From: JANNWF01 sp052390415
GTDB taxonomy: Bacteria; Pseudomonadota; Gammaproteobacteria; Xanthomonadales; Xanthomonadaceae
Assembly: GCA_052390415.1 (NCBI GenBank)
Contig: JBQTGY010000065.1
Span: 1 to 64,000 of the forward strand
Length of the DNA stretch: 64,000 nucleotides
Direction of reading: 5' to 3'
In this document: piece after piece, positions 10,227-18,325 of the stretch
Numbering within the stretch: the first letter of the stretch is position 1
Layout: the number at the start of each line of letters is the position of its first letter
Position numbers and translations under genes: made by a program
Notes under the pieces: model-generated
Databases searched by the model: none
What the model saw: the letters and a program-made list of their open reading frames with translations, nothing else
What the model was told of the DNA's origin: nothing

Positions 10227-10904
10227 TCACGCCGAATTGCGCTTGCGACGCGAAGCGGGTTTGCCGGCGCCCGCTGGGCTCGGTGGTTCGCTGGCCACGG
10301 CGTTCGGGTACAACGCGACTGCGAAGGCGTAGAACTGCCCGTCCGCCGCTGGCGACTTGGCAAGCGCGTCATACTCGTCCCACAGCGCCTTCAGGCGTGC
10401 ATACAGCCTTGCCGCGCCCCTGGCGTCCAACTTGAGCACGTTGCGGTAGGCGATCAGCGCGCCCGGCTCAGGCGCGCTGCGATTGAGATCGATGGCGCCG
10501 GCTTCGATCTGCCGCTGAATCTCGACTCGGCTTTGGTCAAACACGAAGCCCAGCAGGGCCTCGACGCGAGAACGATCCGGCGTACCGCTGGCGGTAAACG
10601 CACTGCGATCGAGAAACAGTTCACGCGCCGCCGCCCGGTAATGTTTTTCGACAATGCCCGACACCATTCGGGTGTTCTCGACAACCACCAGGCCGTGTTT
10701 CTCCAGTTGCTGCATGTGGTAGTACAGCCGCGTCGGCGGACAGCCCAGTTCGGCGGCAAGCTGTCTCACCGTTTTTGCCTGGGTCACCAGGGAGTAGACG
10801 ACGAAGCTGCGCAATGGATCGCTCAGCACGCGCAATGTGGCCGGGTCGAGCGGGGCTCGGTCCTTGATGCTCGGTTGAGGCTTGCTTTCAATCATGGCGA
10901 CCAT
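10227..10904 (-). CDS. ArsR-type winged-helix transcriptional regulator
   Basis: 225 residues. The N-terminal ~95 residues form a winged helix of the ArsR/HTH_20 type (LRVLSDPLRSFVVYSL, then TVRQLAAELGCPPTRLYYHM and a wing at LVVVENTRMVSGIVEKHY). The C-terminal half is an alpha-helical domain of unknown ligand and ends in a basic tail (GKPASRRKRNSA). No metal-binding CxC motif is present, so it is not a classic metal sensor. It lies upstream of, and collinear with, the S33 peptidase and NatAB-like genes, which are likely targets. A near-perfect palindrome covers the start region. ATG at 10904 or 10895 could initiate; neither has a clear Shine-Dalgarno, so leaderless translation or operator/RBS overlap is possible. 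Confidence 0.82.
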   Translation of the reverse strand: MVAMIESKPQPSIKDRAPLDPATLRVLSDPLRSFVVYSLVTQAKTVRQLAAELGCPPTRLYYHMQQLEKHGLVVVENTRMVSGIVEKHYRAAARELFLDRSAFTASGTPDRSRVEALLGFVFDQSRVEIQRQIEAGAIDLNRSAPEPGALIAYRNVLKLDARGAARLYARLKALWDEYDALAKSPAADGQFYAFAVALYPNAVASEPPSPAGAGKPASRRKRNSA

Positions 10905-10920
10905 TCAAACATGTTTAATG
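10902..10920. promoter_or_regulatory. Palindromic candidate operator of the ArsR-type gene
   Basis: The sequence cattcaaacatgtttaatg is a 19-bp inverted repeat with a single mismatched pair, centred on acatgt. It overlaps or immediately precedes the two candidate start codons of the winged-helix regulator. Position and symmetry fit an autoregulatory operator for a dimeric winged-helix protein; binding is inference. Confidence 0.55.
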
Positions 10921-11010
10921 TCAAAACGCCATGAATAACGTGTCGACCTGGGCCTTCTTGTCATTGCGGGCTCCAGTTTCTGTGGCCAACTGACCCGCAG
11001 GCAATACAAC

Positions 11011-11760
11011 CTACTTGCTGCTGACGTATTTCTCACGGCGCACATGCGGCACCGGCAAGCCGGCCGTTTTCAGCACTTCGAACGCGGCATCGACCATGTT
11101 CGGATTGCCGCACAGATAGGCGATATCGGTTTCCGCGTTGGGTGCGAACTCGGCGAGCGCGTCTTGCACGTATCCGCGGCGATCATCGGCGCGCGGCGAG
11201 GCCGGCAACTCGCGCGAATAACAGGCGACGAATCGAAAGCCCGGCGTGGATTCGGCAAACGCCGCGAATTCGTCGCCGTATAGCAACTCGGCTTGCGTAC
11301 GTGCACCAAACAGCAGCACGACTTCGATGCCACGCTCGGCAATCTGTTGTTTGAGCTGCGGCAGCATGGCGCGGTACGGCGTCACGCCAGTGCCGGTGGC
11401 AACCAGCAGGTAACGGCGGTTGCTGTCGGTCGGCAGCAGGCAGAAGCGCCCAAACGGGCCGCTGGCCTCGATTCGATCACCCTCCTTGAGGGCCTCAAAC
11501 AGCGCGGTTGCAGCACCGCCCGTGACGTATGAGACCGCAACTTCCAGCGGCGTATCGCGATCCGTCTCACCCTCGCGCACGGTCGCAATCGAATAACTGC
11601 GCTTGGTCGCCTTGCCGTCGGCATAGCTGAAATGCACCTGCACGAACTGGCCCGGCAAGAAATCCAATGCTTCGCCATCGTCGCGCACAAAAACGAAGTG
11701 GCGCACGCTGGGCGCGAGCATGCGGCTGCTGAGGAGGCGGAGCGGAAAGTGGACGGGCAC
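11011..11760 (-). CDS. fpr: Ferredoxin-NADP(+) reductase
   Basis: 249 residues, the usual length for the bacterial Fpr class. The FAD-binding barrel carries the RSYSIA motif (about 53-58), and the NADP-binding half has the GTGVTPYRAMLPQL motif and YLCGNPNMVDAAFEVL. The C-terminus ends YVSSK, consistent with the bacterial subclass that has a short C-terminal tail. It exchanges electrons between NADPH and ferredoxin or flavodoxin in the cytoplasm. The frame begins with GTG at 11760. It lies alone, divergent from the YadG-like ABC gene, with a conspicuous inverted repeat upstream. Confidence 0.9.
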   Translation of the reverse strand: MPVHFPLRLLSSRMLAPSVRHFVFVRDDGEALDFLPGQFVQVHFSYADGKATKRSYSIATVREGETDRDTPLEVAVSYVTGGAATALFEALKEGDRIEASGPFGRFCLLPTDSNRRYLLVATGTGVTPYRAMLPQLKQQIAERGIEVVLLFGARTQAELLYGDEFAAFAESTPGFRFVACYSRELPASPRADDRRGYVQDALAEFAPNAETDIAYLCGNPNMVDAAFEVLKTAGLPVPHVRREKYVSSK

Positions 11761-11812
11761 GGGGTCTCGCTTCTGACAACGCCGCGACGATGAGGCGGCA
11801 GGGGGCCGATAT

Positions 11813-11875
11813 ACTAACGGTCATGGCGATAGGCCAGCTCGAATTGTGCAAGTTCGGTCCGCCATGACCGTCAGT
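11813..11875. repeat. Inverted repeat in the fpr / ABC exporter intergenic region
   Basis: Two arms, actaacggtcatggcg (11813-11828) and cgccatgaccgtcagt (11860-11875), are reverse complements with one mismatch and are separated by a 31-bp loop. The element sits about 53 bp upstream of the fpr start. It could be a bipartite operator or an RNA stem-loop; nothing here decides between them. Confidence 0.6.
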
Positions 11876-11906
11876 AAAAGCGATGTGCTTCCTGACCCCT
11901 CCCCAG

Positions 11907-11929
11907 CCCTCCCCGAACATCGGGGAGGG
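11907..11929. repeat. Perfect 10-bp stem-loop, REP-like
   Basis: Arms ccctccccga and tcggggaggg enclose a 3-base loop. The surrounding ccctccccagccctcccc context resembles the dispersed REP-type repeats common between genes in Xanthomonadales. It lies between two divergent genes, so a terminator role is unlikely. Confidence 0.6.
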
Positions 11930-12043
11930 AGAAAAGCGTCGAAACTGGGCACTTTGACGTGTTTGTTGACCGCGTTTGCAATGCGTTGAAGGCAAGCGCT
12001 CAGCCGCAGGTTCAGACCCCGACCACGCAGACAACCGCCGCCA

Positions 12044-13033
12044 ATGAGCACACCGCTTCCCCTACCATCTGCCACCACACCCGCGCTTGCCATTCGAGAT
12101 CTGAAAAAGACCTACGCCACCGGCGTCGAGGCGCTGAAAGGCGTCACCCTCGACGTGGAGGAGGGAGATTTCTTCGCCTTGCTGGGGCCGAACGGAGCAG
12201 GCAAATCGACCTTGATCGGCATCGTGAGCTCGCTGGTGAATGCCAGCAGCGGCGCAGTGGAAGTGTTCGGCGTCGACTTGTTGAAACAACGGCAAGCGGC
12301 CATGCGGTTGATCGGGCTGGTGCCGCAGGAAGTCAACTTCAACATGTTCGAGAAGCCGCTCGACATCTGCGTCAATTACGCCGGCTTTTACGGGGTGCCG
12401 CGCGCCGAAGCCTTGCAGCGTGCCGAGCAGGAATTGCGCCGCGCGCAACTGTGGGAAAAGGCGCACACCATGTCGCGTACGCTGTCGGGTGGCATGAAGC
12501 GGCGGTTGATGATTGCGCGCGCGATGATTACTCGCCCGCGGCTGCTGATCCTCGATGAGCCCACCGCCGGCGTCGATATCGAGATTCGGCGCGGCATGTG
12601 GAAGACCTTGAAGGACGTCAACGCCGCCGGTACCACGGTCATTCTGACGACTCACTATCTGGAAGAAGCCGAGAGCCTGTGCCGCAACCTGGCGATCATT
12701 GACCACGGCCGCATCATCGAACAGGGGCCGATGAAGTCGCTGCTGGCCAAGCTTGATGTGGAAGGCTTCCTGCTCGATATCGACGGCGTGCTGCCCGCCG
12801 TGTTGCCCAGTATCGAAGGCGCCATCCTGATCGCCGCCGACGACCACACCCTCGACATCGACATGCCACGCGCCATGGACTTGAACCGCATATTCGCCGC
12901 CCTGGGCGATGCCGGTATCTGCGTGCGCTCGATGCGCACCAAGACCAATCGACTGGAGGAGTTGTTTGTGCGGTTGACGAGTGGCCGGGATTCGGGATTC
13001 GAGATTCGGGATTCGCAAAAGCTCGCATCCTGA
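12044..13033 (+). CDS. yadG: ABC transporter ATP-binding protein, YadG-like
   Basis: 329 residues, about 15-20 longer than usual at the C-terminus. Motifs are Walker A GPNGAGKSTLIG, Q-loop LVPQEVNFNMFE, signature LSGGMKRRLMIARAM, Walker B LLILDEPTAGVD and H-loop ILTTHYLEEAE. It pairs with the downstream ABC-2 permease, as in E. coli YadGH; the substrate is unknown. The last ~17 residues (after RLTSGR) are encoded by a tandem ggattcg repeat and are probably an add-on from repeat insertion, since the conserved domain ends before them. ATG at 12044 lies about 25 codons before the first beta strand. Confidence 0.88.
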   Translation: MSTPLPLPSATTPALAIRDLKKTYATGVEALKGVTLDVEEGDFFALLGPNGAGKSTLIGIVSSLVNASSGAVEVFGVDLLKQRQAAMRLIGLVPQEVNFNMFEKPLDICVNYAGFYGVPRAEALQRAEQELRRAQLWEKAHTMSRTLSGGMKRRLMIARAMITRPRLLILDEPTAGVDIEIRRGMWKTLKDVNAAGTTVILTTHYLEEAESLCRNLAIIDHGRIIEQGPMKSLLAKLDVEGFLLDIDGVLPAVLPSIEGAILIAADDHTLDIDMPRAMDLNRIFAALGDAGICVRSMRTKTNRLEELFVRLTSGRDSGFEIRDSQKLAS

Positions 13034-13126
13034 CCCGCGCTGTCTTCGCGGCGAACTCACAATCCCGAACTTGCAGGCGCCGCACCACGCTCTCACCAAT
13101 CCCGAATCCCGAATCCCGAATCCCGG
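12985..13126. repeat. Facing arrays of a GATTCGG heptamer (inverted repeat)
   Basis: Four tandem copies of a ggattcg-type heptamer occupy 12985-13015, inside the 3' end of the ATPase gene. A second array occupies 13098-13126 in opposite orientation (repeats of aatcccg), just before the permease start. The arms match over about 29 bp with one mismatch and are separated by about 82 bp. This heptamer is a dispersed intergenic repeat seen in Xanthomonadales genomes (general knowledge). The transcript could fold into a long stem between the two cistrons. Confidence 0.8.
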
Positions 13127-13134
13127 CACCACCC

Positions 13135-13902
13135 ATGCACCCCAACCTCACCGCCCTCTACACAATCGCCCGCCGCGAGATCACCCGCATCCTGCGCATC
13201 TGGGGTCAAACCCTGGTGCCGCCAGCGATCACCATGACCCTGTACTTCCTCATCTTCGGCAGTTTGATCGGCAGCCGCATCGGGCAAATGGGCGGCTTCG
13301 ACTACATGGACTTCATCGTGCCTGGGCTGGTCATGATGAGCATCATCCAGAACGCCTACGGCAACATTTCCTCGAGTTTCTTCGGCGCCAAATTTGGCCG
13401 CCACATTGAGGAGTTGCTGGTCAGCCCGTTGCCGAACTGGGTGATCCTGCTGGGTTATGTCAGCGGCGCGGTATTACGCGGGCTGGCGGTCGGCACCATC
13501 GTCCTGCTGATCGCGATGTGTTTTACCCACGTGCGCGTACCGCATCCGCTGGTCATGCTGAGCACGGTGCTGTTGGCGGCGACGGTGTTTTCGCTGGCCG
13601 GCTTCGTGAATGCCGTCTACGCCAAGAAGTTCGACGACATCGCCATCGTGCCGACCTTCATCCTGACCCCGCTGACCTACCTCGGCGGTGTCTTCTATTC
13701 GGTCACCCTGCTTCCCGAGTTCTGGCAGAAAGTGAGCTATCTCAACCCGGTGCTGCACATGGTCAATGCGTTTCGCTACGGCTTGCTCGGCGAAAGCGAT
13801 GTGCCACTGTGGATTGCCTATGCGGTGATGCTGGGGTTCACCGCAGCGTTGAGTGTGCTGGCGCTGCGCCTGCTGGAAAAGGGTGTGGGTCTGCGTAGCT
13901 GA
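13135..13902 (+). CDS. yadH: ABC-2 type permease, YadH-like
   Basis: 255-residue membrane subunit with about six hydrophobic segments and the ABC-2 signature region FILTPLTYLGGVFYSVTLLP. Length and pattern match E. coli YadH. It follows its ATPase partner by about 100 bp, a gap filled by the heptamer repeat. It should form the homodimeric transmembrane channel of the exporter in the inner membrane. Confidence 0.88.
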   Translation: MHPNLTALYTIARREITRILRIWGQTLVPPAITMTLYFLIFGSLIGSRIGQMGGFDYMDFIVPGLVMMSIIQNAYGNISSSFFGAKFGRHIEELLVSPLPNWVILLGYVSGAVLRGLAVGTIVLLIAMCFTHVRVPHPLVMLSTVLLAATVFSLAGFVNAVYAKKFDDIAIVPTFILTPLTYLGGVFYSVTLLPEFWQKVSYLNPVLHMVNAFRYGLLGESDVPLWIAYAVMLGFTAALSVLALRLLEKGVGLRS

Positions 13903-13978
13903 GGCTGTTTGCCGTGAAGGAGGCCTTCACGCGAAAATGCCGGTGCCGCGGATTGCGTGGCGTCTGCGGAATCTCCTC

Positions 13979-14881
13979 ATGAAATTTTTGAGTCGCGTCG
14001 GCTTGCTGGCGCTGCTGTGGTTTGCACCCTTGGCCCATGCGCAAGAAGAAGGCGGCGGCAATCAAGTTGGCAAAGTCACCGAAGAGCCCACTTTTCAATC
14101 CAGCCTGACGTTTCAAACCGGCACCGTGGCGGTGCCCGAAGCCCACGTGCAACTGCAACTGTCGGACAACTTCCGTTATCTCGGGCATGAGGATGCGCGA
14201 CGCGTGTTGGAGGAGTACTGGGGCAATCCGCCAGACGACAGTGTGTTGGGCATGTTGATCCCGACCGCTGACGACCTCGACAGCGAGCACAGCTGGGCGG
14301 TGGTGCTGACCTACAGCGAAGATGGCTACGTCAGCGATGCCGATGCCAATGAAATCGACTACGACTCCATGTTGGCCGACATGAAGGAAGAGACCAGCGA
14401 AAGTAACGACGCGCTCAGCGAAGCTGGTTATGACACCGTCGAATTGCTGGGGTGGGCGCAGGCACCGCGTTATGACGCGAACAGCAAGCGGCTGCACTGG
14501 GCCAAGGAACTGAAGTTCTCAAGCAGTGAAACGGCGACGGTCAACTACGACATTCGTGTGCTGGGCCGCGCCGGTTATCTGAGCTTGAATGCAATCGGTG
14601 ACATCGGCGATCTGGATCGCATCAATGCCGGCATGAATGAGGTGCTGAGCATGGCCCAGTTCGACGACGGCCATCGTTATGCGGACTACAAGGAAGGCAC
14701 CGACAAGCTGGCAGCTTACGGCGTGGGCGCGTTGGTGGCGGGAGGCTTGGCCTCCAAGGCCGGGCTGTTTGCCAAACTTGGCATCCTGGTCGCGAAGTTC
14801 TGGAAAATCGGCCTGATCGCGGTGGTGGCGATTGGGGCTTTGGGCAAGAAGTTGCTGAGCAAACAAGATACGCCGCGCTGA
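13979..14881 (+). CDS. DUF2167 membrane-anchored protein
   Basis: About 300 residues. A signal peptide (MKFLSRVGLLALLWFAPLAHAQ) is followed by an extracytoplasmic DUF2167 domain; LQLSDNFRYLGHEDARRVLEEYWGN and GMLIPTADDL are characteristic of that family. Near the C-terminus are a glycine/alanine-rich hydrophobic stretch and a transmembrane segment (AKFWKIGLIAVVAIGALGKK) ending in a basic tail. ATG at 13979 is preferred over 13937 because it begins the signal peptide directly. The family's biochemical role is unknown. The 3' end converges on tatD. Confidence 0.8.
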   Translation: MKFLSRVGLLALLWFAPLAHAQEEGGGNQVGKVTEEPTFQSSLTFQTGTVAVPEAHVQLQLSDNFRYLGHEDARRVLEEYWGNPPDDSVLGMLIPTADDLDSEHSWAVVLTYSEDGYVSDADANEIDYDSMLADMKEETSESNDALSEAGYDTVELLGWAQAPRYDANSKRLHWAKELKFSSSETATVNYDIRVLGRAGYLSLNAIGDIGDLDRINAGMNEVLSMAQFDDGHRYADYKEGTDKLAAYGVGALVAGGLASKAGLFAKLGILVAKFWKIGLIAVVAIGALGKKLLSKQDTPR

Positions 14882-14894
14882 CGGCGGTTGGCTT

Positions 14895-15734
14895 TCAGCC
14901 ACTGACCGCCACCGCGGTGGCGGCGTCGACAGCGGTGGGCAGATTGAAGAATGTGCGCGCGGCGGCGGTGGTATTCGCCGCCGTCTGCGTCACTTCCTCA
15001 TCGCGATCACGCGCCAGTTCTTCGCAAATGTGCGCCAGGTACATCGGCTCGTTGCGACGATGCGAGGGTTGCGGACGCACGGTCCGCGGCAACAGATACG
15101 GGCAATCGGTTTCGATCAGCAGCCGGTTGGCCGGGATGTGGCGCACGATCTCGCGCAGATGCTTTCCCCGACGCTCATCGCATAGCCAGCCGGTGATGCC
15201 GATGTACCAATCGTTGTCCAGGCACTCGAACAACTCTTCGCGAGTGCCGGTAAAGCAGTGCACCACCACCCGTCCCAGCTGGCCGTCAAACTGCTTCATC
15301 ACCGCCACAAAATCGGTGTGGGCATCGCGTTGATGCAGGAACAGTGGTTTGCGCGTGACCGACGAAACACCGCTGTCGACAGCGATCTGCAGCTGCCGCT
15401 CGAAGGCCCTTCGCTGCGCCGGACGTGGTGACAGATCGCGGAAATAGTCGAGTCCACATTCGCCCACGGCCACCACTTCGGGTGCCGCGTGCAAAGCACG
15501 CATCTGTGCATCGGCCTCATCGGTGTAGGTGGCTGCATGATGCGGATGCACCCCGGCCGTGGCGAACAGAAAGCCTGGATGCATGCGCGCCACTTCCAAG
15601 GCTCGCACTGAGCCCTGACGGCAGGCACCGGTGACCACCATCTGGGTGACCCCATGCATGCGCGCGCGCGCCAGCACCGCGTCGAGGTCGTGGTTGAAGG
15701 ATTCGTGACCAAGGTTGGCGCCGATGTCGATCAT
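14895..15734 (-). CDS. tatD: TatD-family metal-dependent hydrolase
   Basis: 279 residues. It follows E. coli TatD closely: MIDIGANL at the start, TAGVHPHHA, VAVGECGLDYFRD, FLHQRDAHTDF, VVHCFTGTREE, IGITGWLCDERRGKHLRE and IETDCPYLLPR. These supply the Glu/His/Asp metal ligands of the two-metal centre. TatD has 3'-5' exonuclease activity on single-stranded DNA/RNA and is linked to oxidative damage repair. The MIDIGANL opening (not DSHCHL) marks the true TatD branch rather than YcfH/YjjV. The start overlaps the stop of the upstream AlbA_2 gene by ATGA. An 18-bp perfect palindrome (14906-14923) within the 3' end may help terminate both converging transcripts. Confidence 0.92.
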   Translation of the reverse strand: MIDIGANLGHESFNHDLDAVLARARMHGVTQMVVTGACRQGSVRALEVARMHPGFLFATAGVHPHHAATYTDEADAQMRALHAAPEVVAVGECGLDYFRDLSPRPAQRRAFERQLQIAVDSGVSSVTRKPLFLHQRDAHTDFVAVMKQFDGQLGRVVVHCFTGTREELFECLDNDWYIGITGWLCDERRGKHLREIVRHIPANRLLIETDCPYLLPRTVRPQPSHRRNEPMYLAHICEELARDRDEEVTQTAANTTAAARTFFNLPTAVDAATAVAVSG

Positions 15735-17173
15735 GGGTGGAGAAGCCGCATGGTTGGTGCGTCTTCTGAATGGGTCTCCACCCAGCGTCGCCCGATGGGG
15801 GTCAGGCGGTAACGCTGGTTGCTGCTACGTGGCTTGTCGGGCTGGGTCATCTCGATCAGGCCAGTGGTGACCGCCGCTTGCTGGTAGTGGATGCGAAAGT
15901 GCTTTTCGTCCCGGAGGCCGAGCAGCTTCATGAGCTGATCCCGACTCATCTCGCCTTGCAGCACTGCGAGAAGTCGTGCGACTTCGGGGGTGACTTCGGG
16001 GGTGACTTCGGGGGTGGCGGTGATCACCGGCCTCGGAATGACCACCTTGAACTGGTTGCCTGCTACTTCGTTCTCGAATCGAATCTCGGGCCATTCGTCC
16101 AAGGCGCGAGGAATGCCTGAGCCCAAGCCTCGGTAGGGCAGAATGTGGGTGGCGTGCTCGGTCAACGTTGGGTTCCGCCGGTTGGTGACGCCGCGCCGAA
16201 TCGCATCGATGCTCAGGCTGTCGGGCAGGTGGCCGGGGCTGATGATCTCGATGCGGTCATCGAAAATCAGCAACCGAATCGACGCGCTGGTGAAGTAATC
16301 GCGGTGAATCAGCGCGTTGACCAGCAACTCGATGATGGCCTGTTCCGGCACTTCCAGCACGCCCAAGGAATTGAAATTCTGACCCGCTTGGACGTGGTGG
16401 AGGTTGCGCTTGATGAAGCCGAGGCTTCGCTGATATTGCTCCAGCAGAGTGCCATCGATGTCCTCGCTGTCCAGATACTGATGGCTGGCAATTGAAGTGC
16501 CCGGAAAGGCCACTGCCTTGACCATGAATGCAGGCCGATAACGCTGAGGACGAGTGCCGAATAGCAGCAGTCCGGCGAGTTTGAGCTCGTGCCCGTCGCC
16601 CAAGCCGATGTTCTGCAACGTCTGCGACAGAGGGTGGCCGGAAGCCTGGACCGACTGGCCGTAGCGCCGACTGAAGTACACATCGAAAGCCTTGTCATCG
16701 ATGTCGGCTGCCAAGGTGCCTTCAACAGGTACAACGTCGGCGTAGATCAGGCCTGCGCGTTGAAACAGACGCTGGATTTCCTCTCGCGCAGTGACGTGGC
16801 GCTTGTCCGCACCGCTCTTGACCCAAATGCGGCCCTGGTTGTCGAGGTAGGGCTTGCTCAAGCCATCGGGCACAGTGACGACGATCACCACGCCATGCGC
16901 CGTCTGGACGTTTTCGGTAGTGGGATGAATCGGCGGCCGCACGTTTTGTGATGCCGCATTCGAGATCAGCTGGTTCAAGCGCCGGACGTTGCTGGCGTCC
17001 AGCCCGGTTGCGCTGCCGGCGTCAGCCGCGCCCAAAAGCAATAGCCCGCCACCACTGTTGGCGAACGCGGCCAGCTCCGCCGCGATGCTGTCCGGGTTGG
17101 TCTCATCGTGCTTGAACTGGTGGCGACTGTCTTCGCCGCGCGCGAGGATGGACTGGAGATCGCTCTCTTTCAT
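15731..17173 (-). CDS. AlbA_2 (Schlafen-like) domain / HATPase_c_4 putative regulator
   Basis: 480 residues. The N-terminal AlbA_2 domain (QFKHDETNPDSIAAELAAFANSGGGLLLLGA, about residues 19-50 read in parts) is followed by a GHKL-type ATP-binding region (ALIHRDYFTSASIRLLIFDD; ISPGHLPDSL; NRRNPTLTE; GLGSGIPRAL). A repeated TPEV linker (about residues 386-398) and a C-terminal winged helix complete it. Such proteins are usual passengers of type I restriction loci, and the gene begins 4 bp after the truncated hsdR here. It is thus probably the surviving accessory gene of a decayed restriction system. The reading frame is intact. Start ATG 17173 is where domain homology begins. Confidence 0.82.
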   Translation of the reverse strand: MKESDLQSILARGEDSRHQFKHDETNPDSIAAELAAFANSGGGLLLLGAADAGSATGLDASNVRRLNQLISNAASQNVRPPIHPTTENVQTAHGVVIVVTVPDGLSKPYLDNQGRIWVKSGADKRHVTAREEIQRLFQRAGLIYADVVPVEGTLAADIDDKAFDVYFSRRYGQSVQASGHPLSQTLQNIGLGDGHELKLAGLLLFGTRPQRYRPAFMVKAVAFPGTSIASHQYLDSEDIDGTLLEQYQRSLGFIKRNLHHVQAGQNFNSLGVLEVPEQAIIELLVNALIHRDYFTSASIRLLIFDDRIEIISPGHLPDSLSIDAIRRGVTNRRNPTLTEHATHILPYRGLGSGIPRALDEWPEIRFENEVAGNQFKVVIPRPVITATPEVTPEVTPEVARLLAVLQGEMSRDQLMKLLGLRDEKHFRIHYQQAAVTTGLIEMTQPDKPRSSNQRYRLTPIGRRWVETHSEDAPTMRLLHP

Positions 17174-17177
17174 GCGG

Positions 17178-18089
17178 TTACCGGATATGCCATTCCGCCG
17201 AGAGCGCCTCGGCCTGCTGCAACACTGTCTGCACCGCCGCGTCTTGCAAATCGGGTGGGTAGCCATACTTGCGCAGGATGCGCTTGACCAGCACACGCAT
17301 TCGGGCGCGCGCCGAATCGCGGTGTGCCCAGTCCACCGAGACGCTGTCCTTCAGACTGACCAGCAATTCGTGAGCGATCAGCTTGAGCTTGTCGTCGCCC
17401 ATGGCTTGCACTGCCGATTCGTTTTCCGCCAAGGCATCGTAGAACGCGATTTCCTCGTCGGAAAGGCCCGCTTCTTCGCCGCGTTGTCGCGCTGCACGGA
17501 TATCCTTCGCCAGCTTGATCAGTTCCTGCAACACCTCGGCAGTCGTGATGGCGTTGGCATGGTAACGGGCTACGGCGTCTTCCAGACGTTCGGAGAACGC
17601 CCGTGTCTCGACGATGTTGGCCTTGCTGCGTGAGCGGATGCCGTCGTTGAGCAGCTTCCGCAGCGCTTCCAGAGCAAGGTTCTGCTTTGGCATCTGCTGC
17701 ACTTCAGCCAGGAACTCATCGGACAGAATGGAAATGTCCGGCGACTGGATGCCAGCCGCTTTCAGGATGTCCACGATCTCGGTGCTGACCACCGCACGGC
17801 TGACGATCTGCTGGATGGCGAAGTCACGCTCCTGCGAGGTCACGCCGGAGCCAGTGCTCGATTTGACCAGCGCGGCGCGAATGGCTTGGAAGAAGCCGAC
17901 TTCCTCGCGGATGCCGCGCGCCTCGTCGGAGGCTGACGCCAACGAATACGCCTTCGGCAAGGCCAGCACTGCGTCCTGATAACGCCGCTGAGCGTTCCTC
18001 TTGCCTTCCTCGGTGGTCTCCGCCGCCGCCCATGCGGCAGAAGAATTCTGATCCTCAGGACGGCGAATACCCACAGTGCAGCGCTGCAT
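17178..18089 (-). pseudogene. hsdR: Truncated hsdR: C-terminal domain of a type I restriction endonuclease
   Basis: The 303-residue frame matches the C-terminal helical domain (DUF3387) of HsdR: DAVLALPKAYSLA, IREEVGFFQAIRAALVK, RDFAIQQIVSRAV, PDISILSDEFLAEVQ and MRVLVKRILRKYGYPPDLQ. Complete HsdR is about 1000 residues or more; the nuclease and the DEAD-box helicase domains are entirely missing. Homology starts around residue 25, so the first residues are probably random open frame and the break lies near 18,030-18,050. No hsdM or hsdS is present. The domain normally contacts the methylase core, so a free domain might still be made, but cleavage activity is lost. Confidence 0.82.
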
Positions 18090-18325
18090 CTCAGGTCGGC
18101 GGACGAATGGAAGGTGTTCGGCAGCCTATCAGGCTGACACACCGGCAGAACCGCTCTTCAACTGTGCCACGCCCTCATTCTGGCGAGACCGGGCCGGGGG
18201 AAGCTGCAAGCAAATGCGGGGCTGAGGTCTGGGACGCACTTACGAGGGTGGCGGGCGGCGGGAAATTGGGGTCAAAGTAATCCAGCTCCCAGCCCGGCAT
18301 TTGCTTCACCAAGCCCCGCTCTTGG

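Noticed and set aside
15979..16016. Three 12-bp repeats (encoding TPEV units) as a mobile or regulatory repeat
   Set aside because: They encode the repeated linker usual in AlbA_2 proteins.
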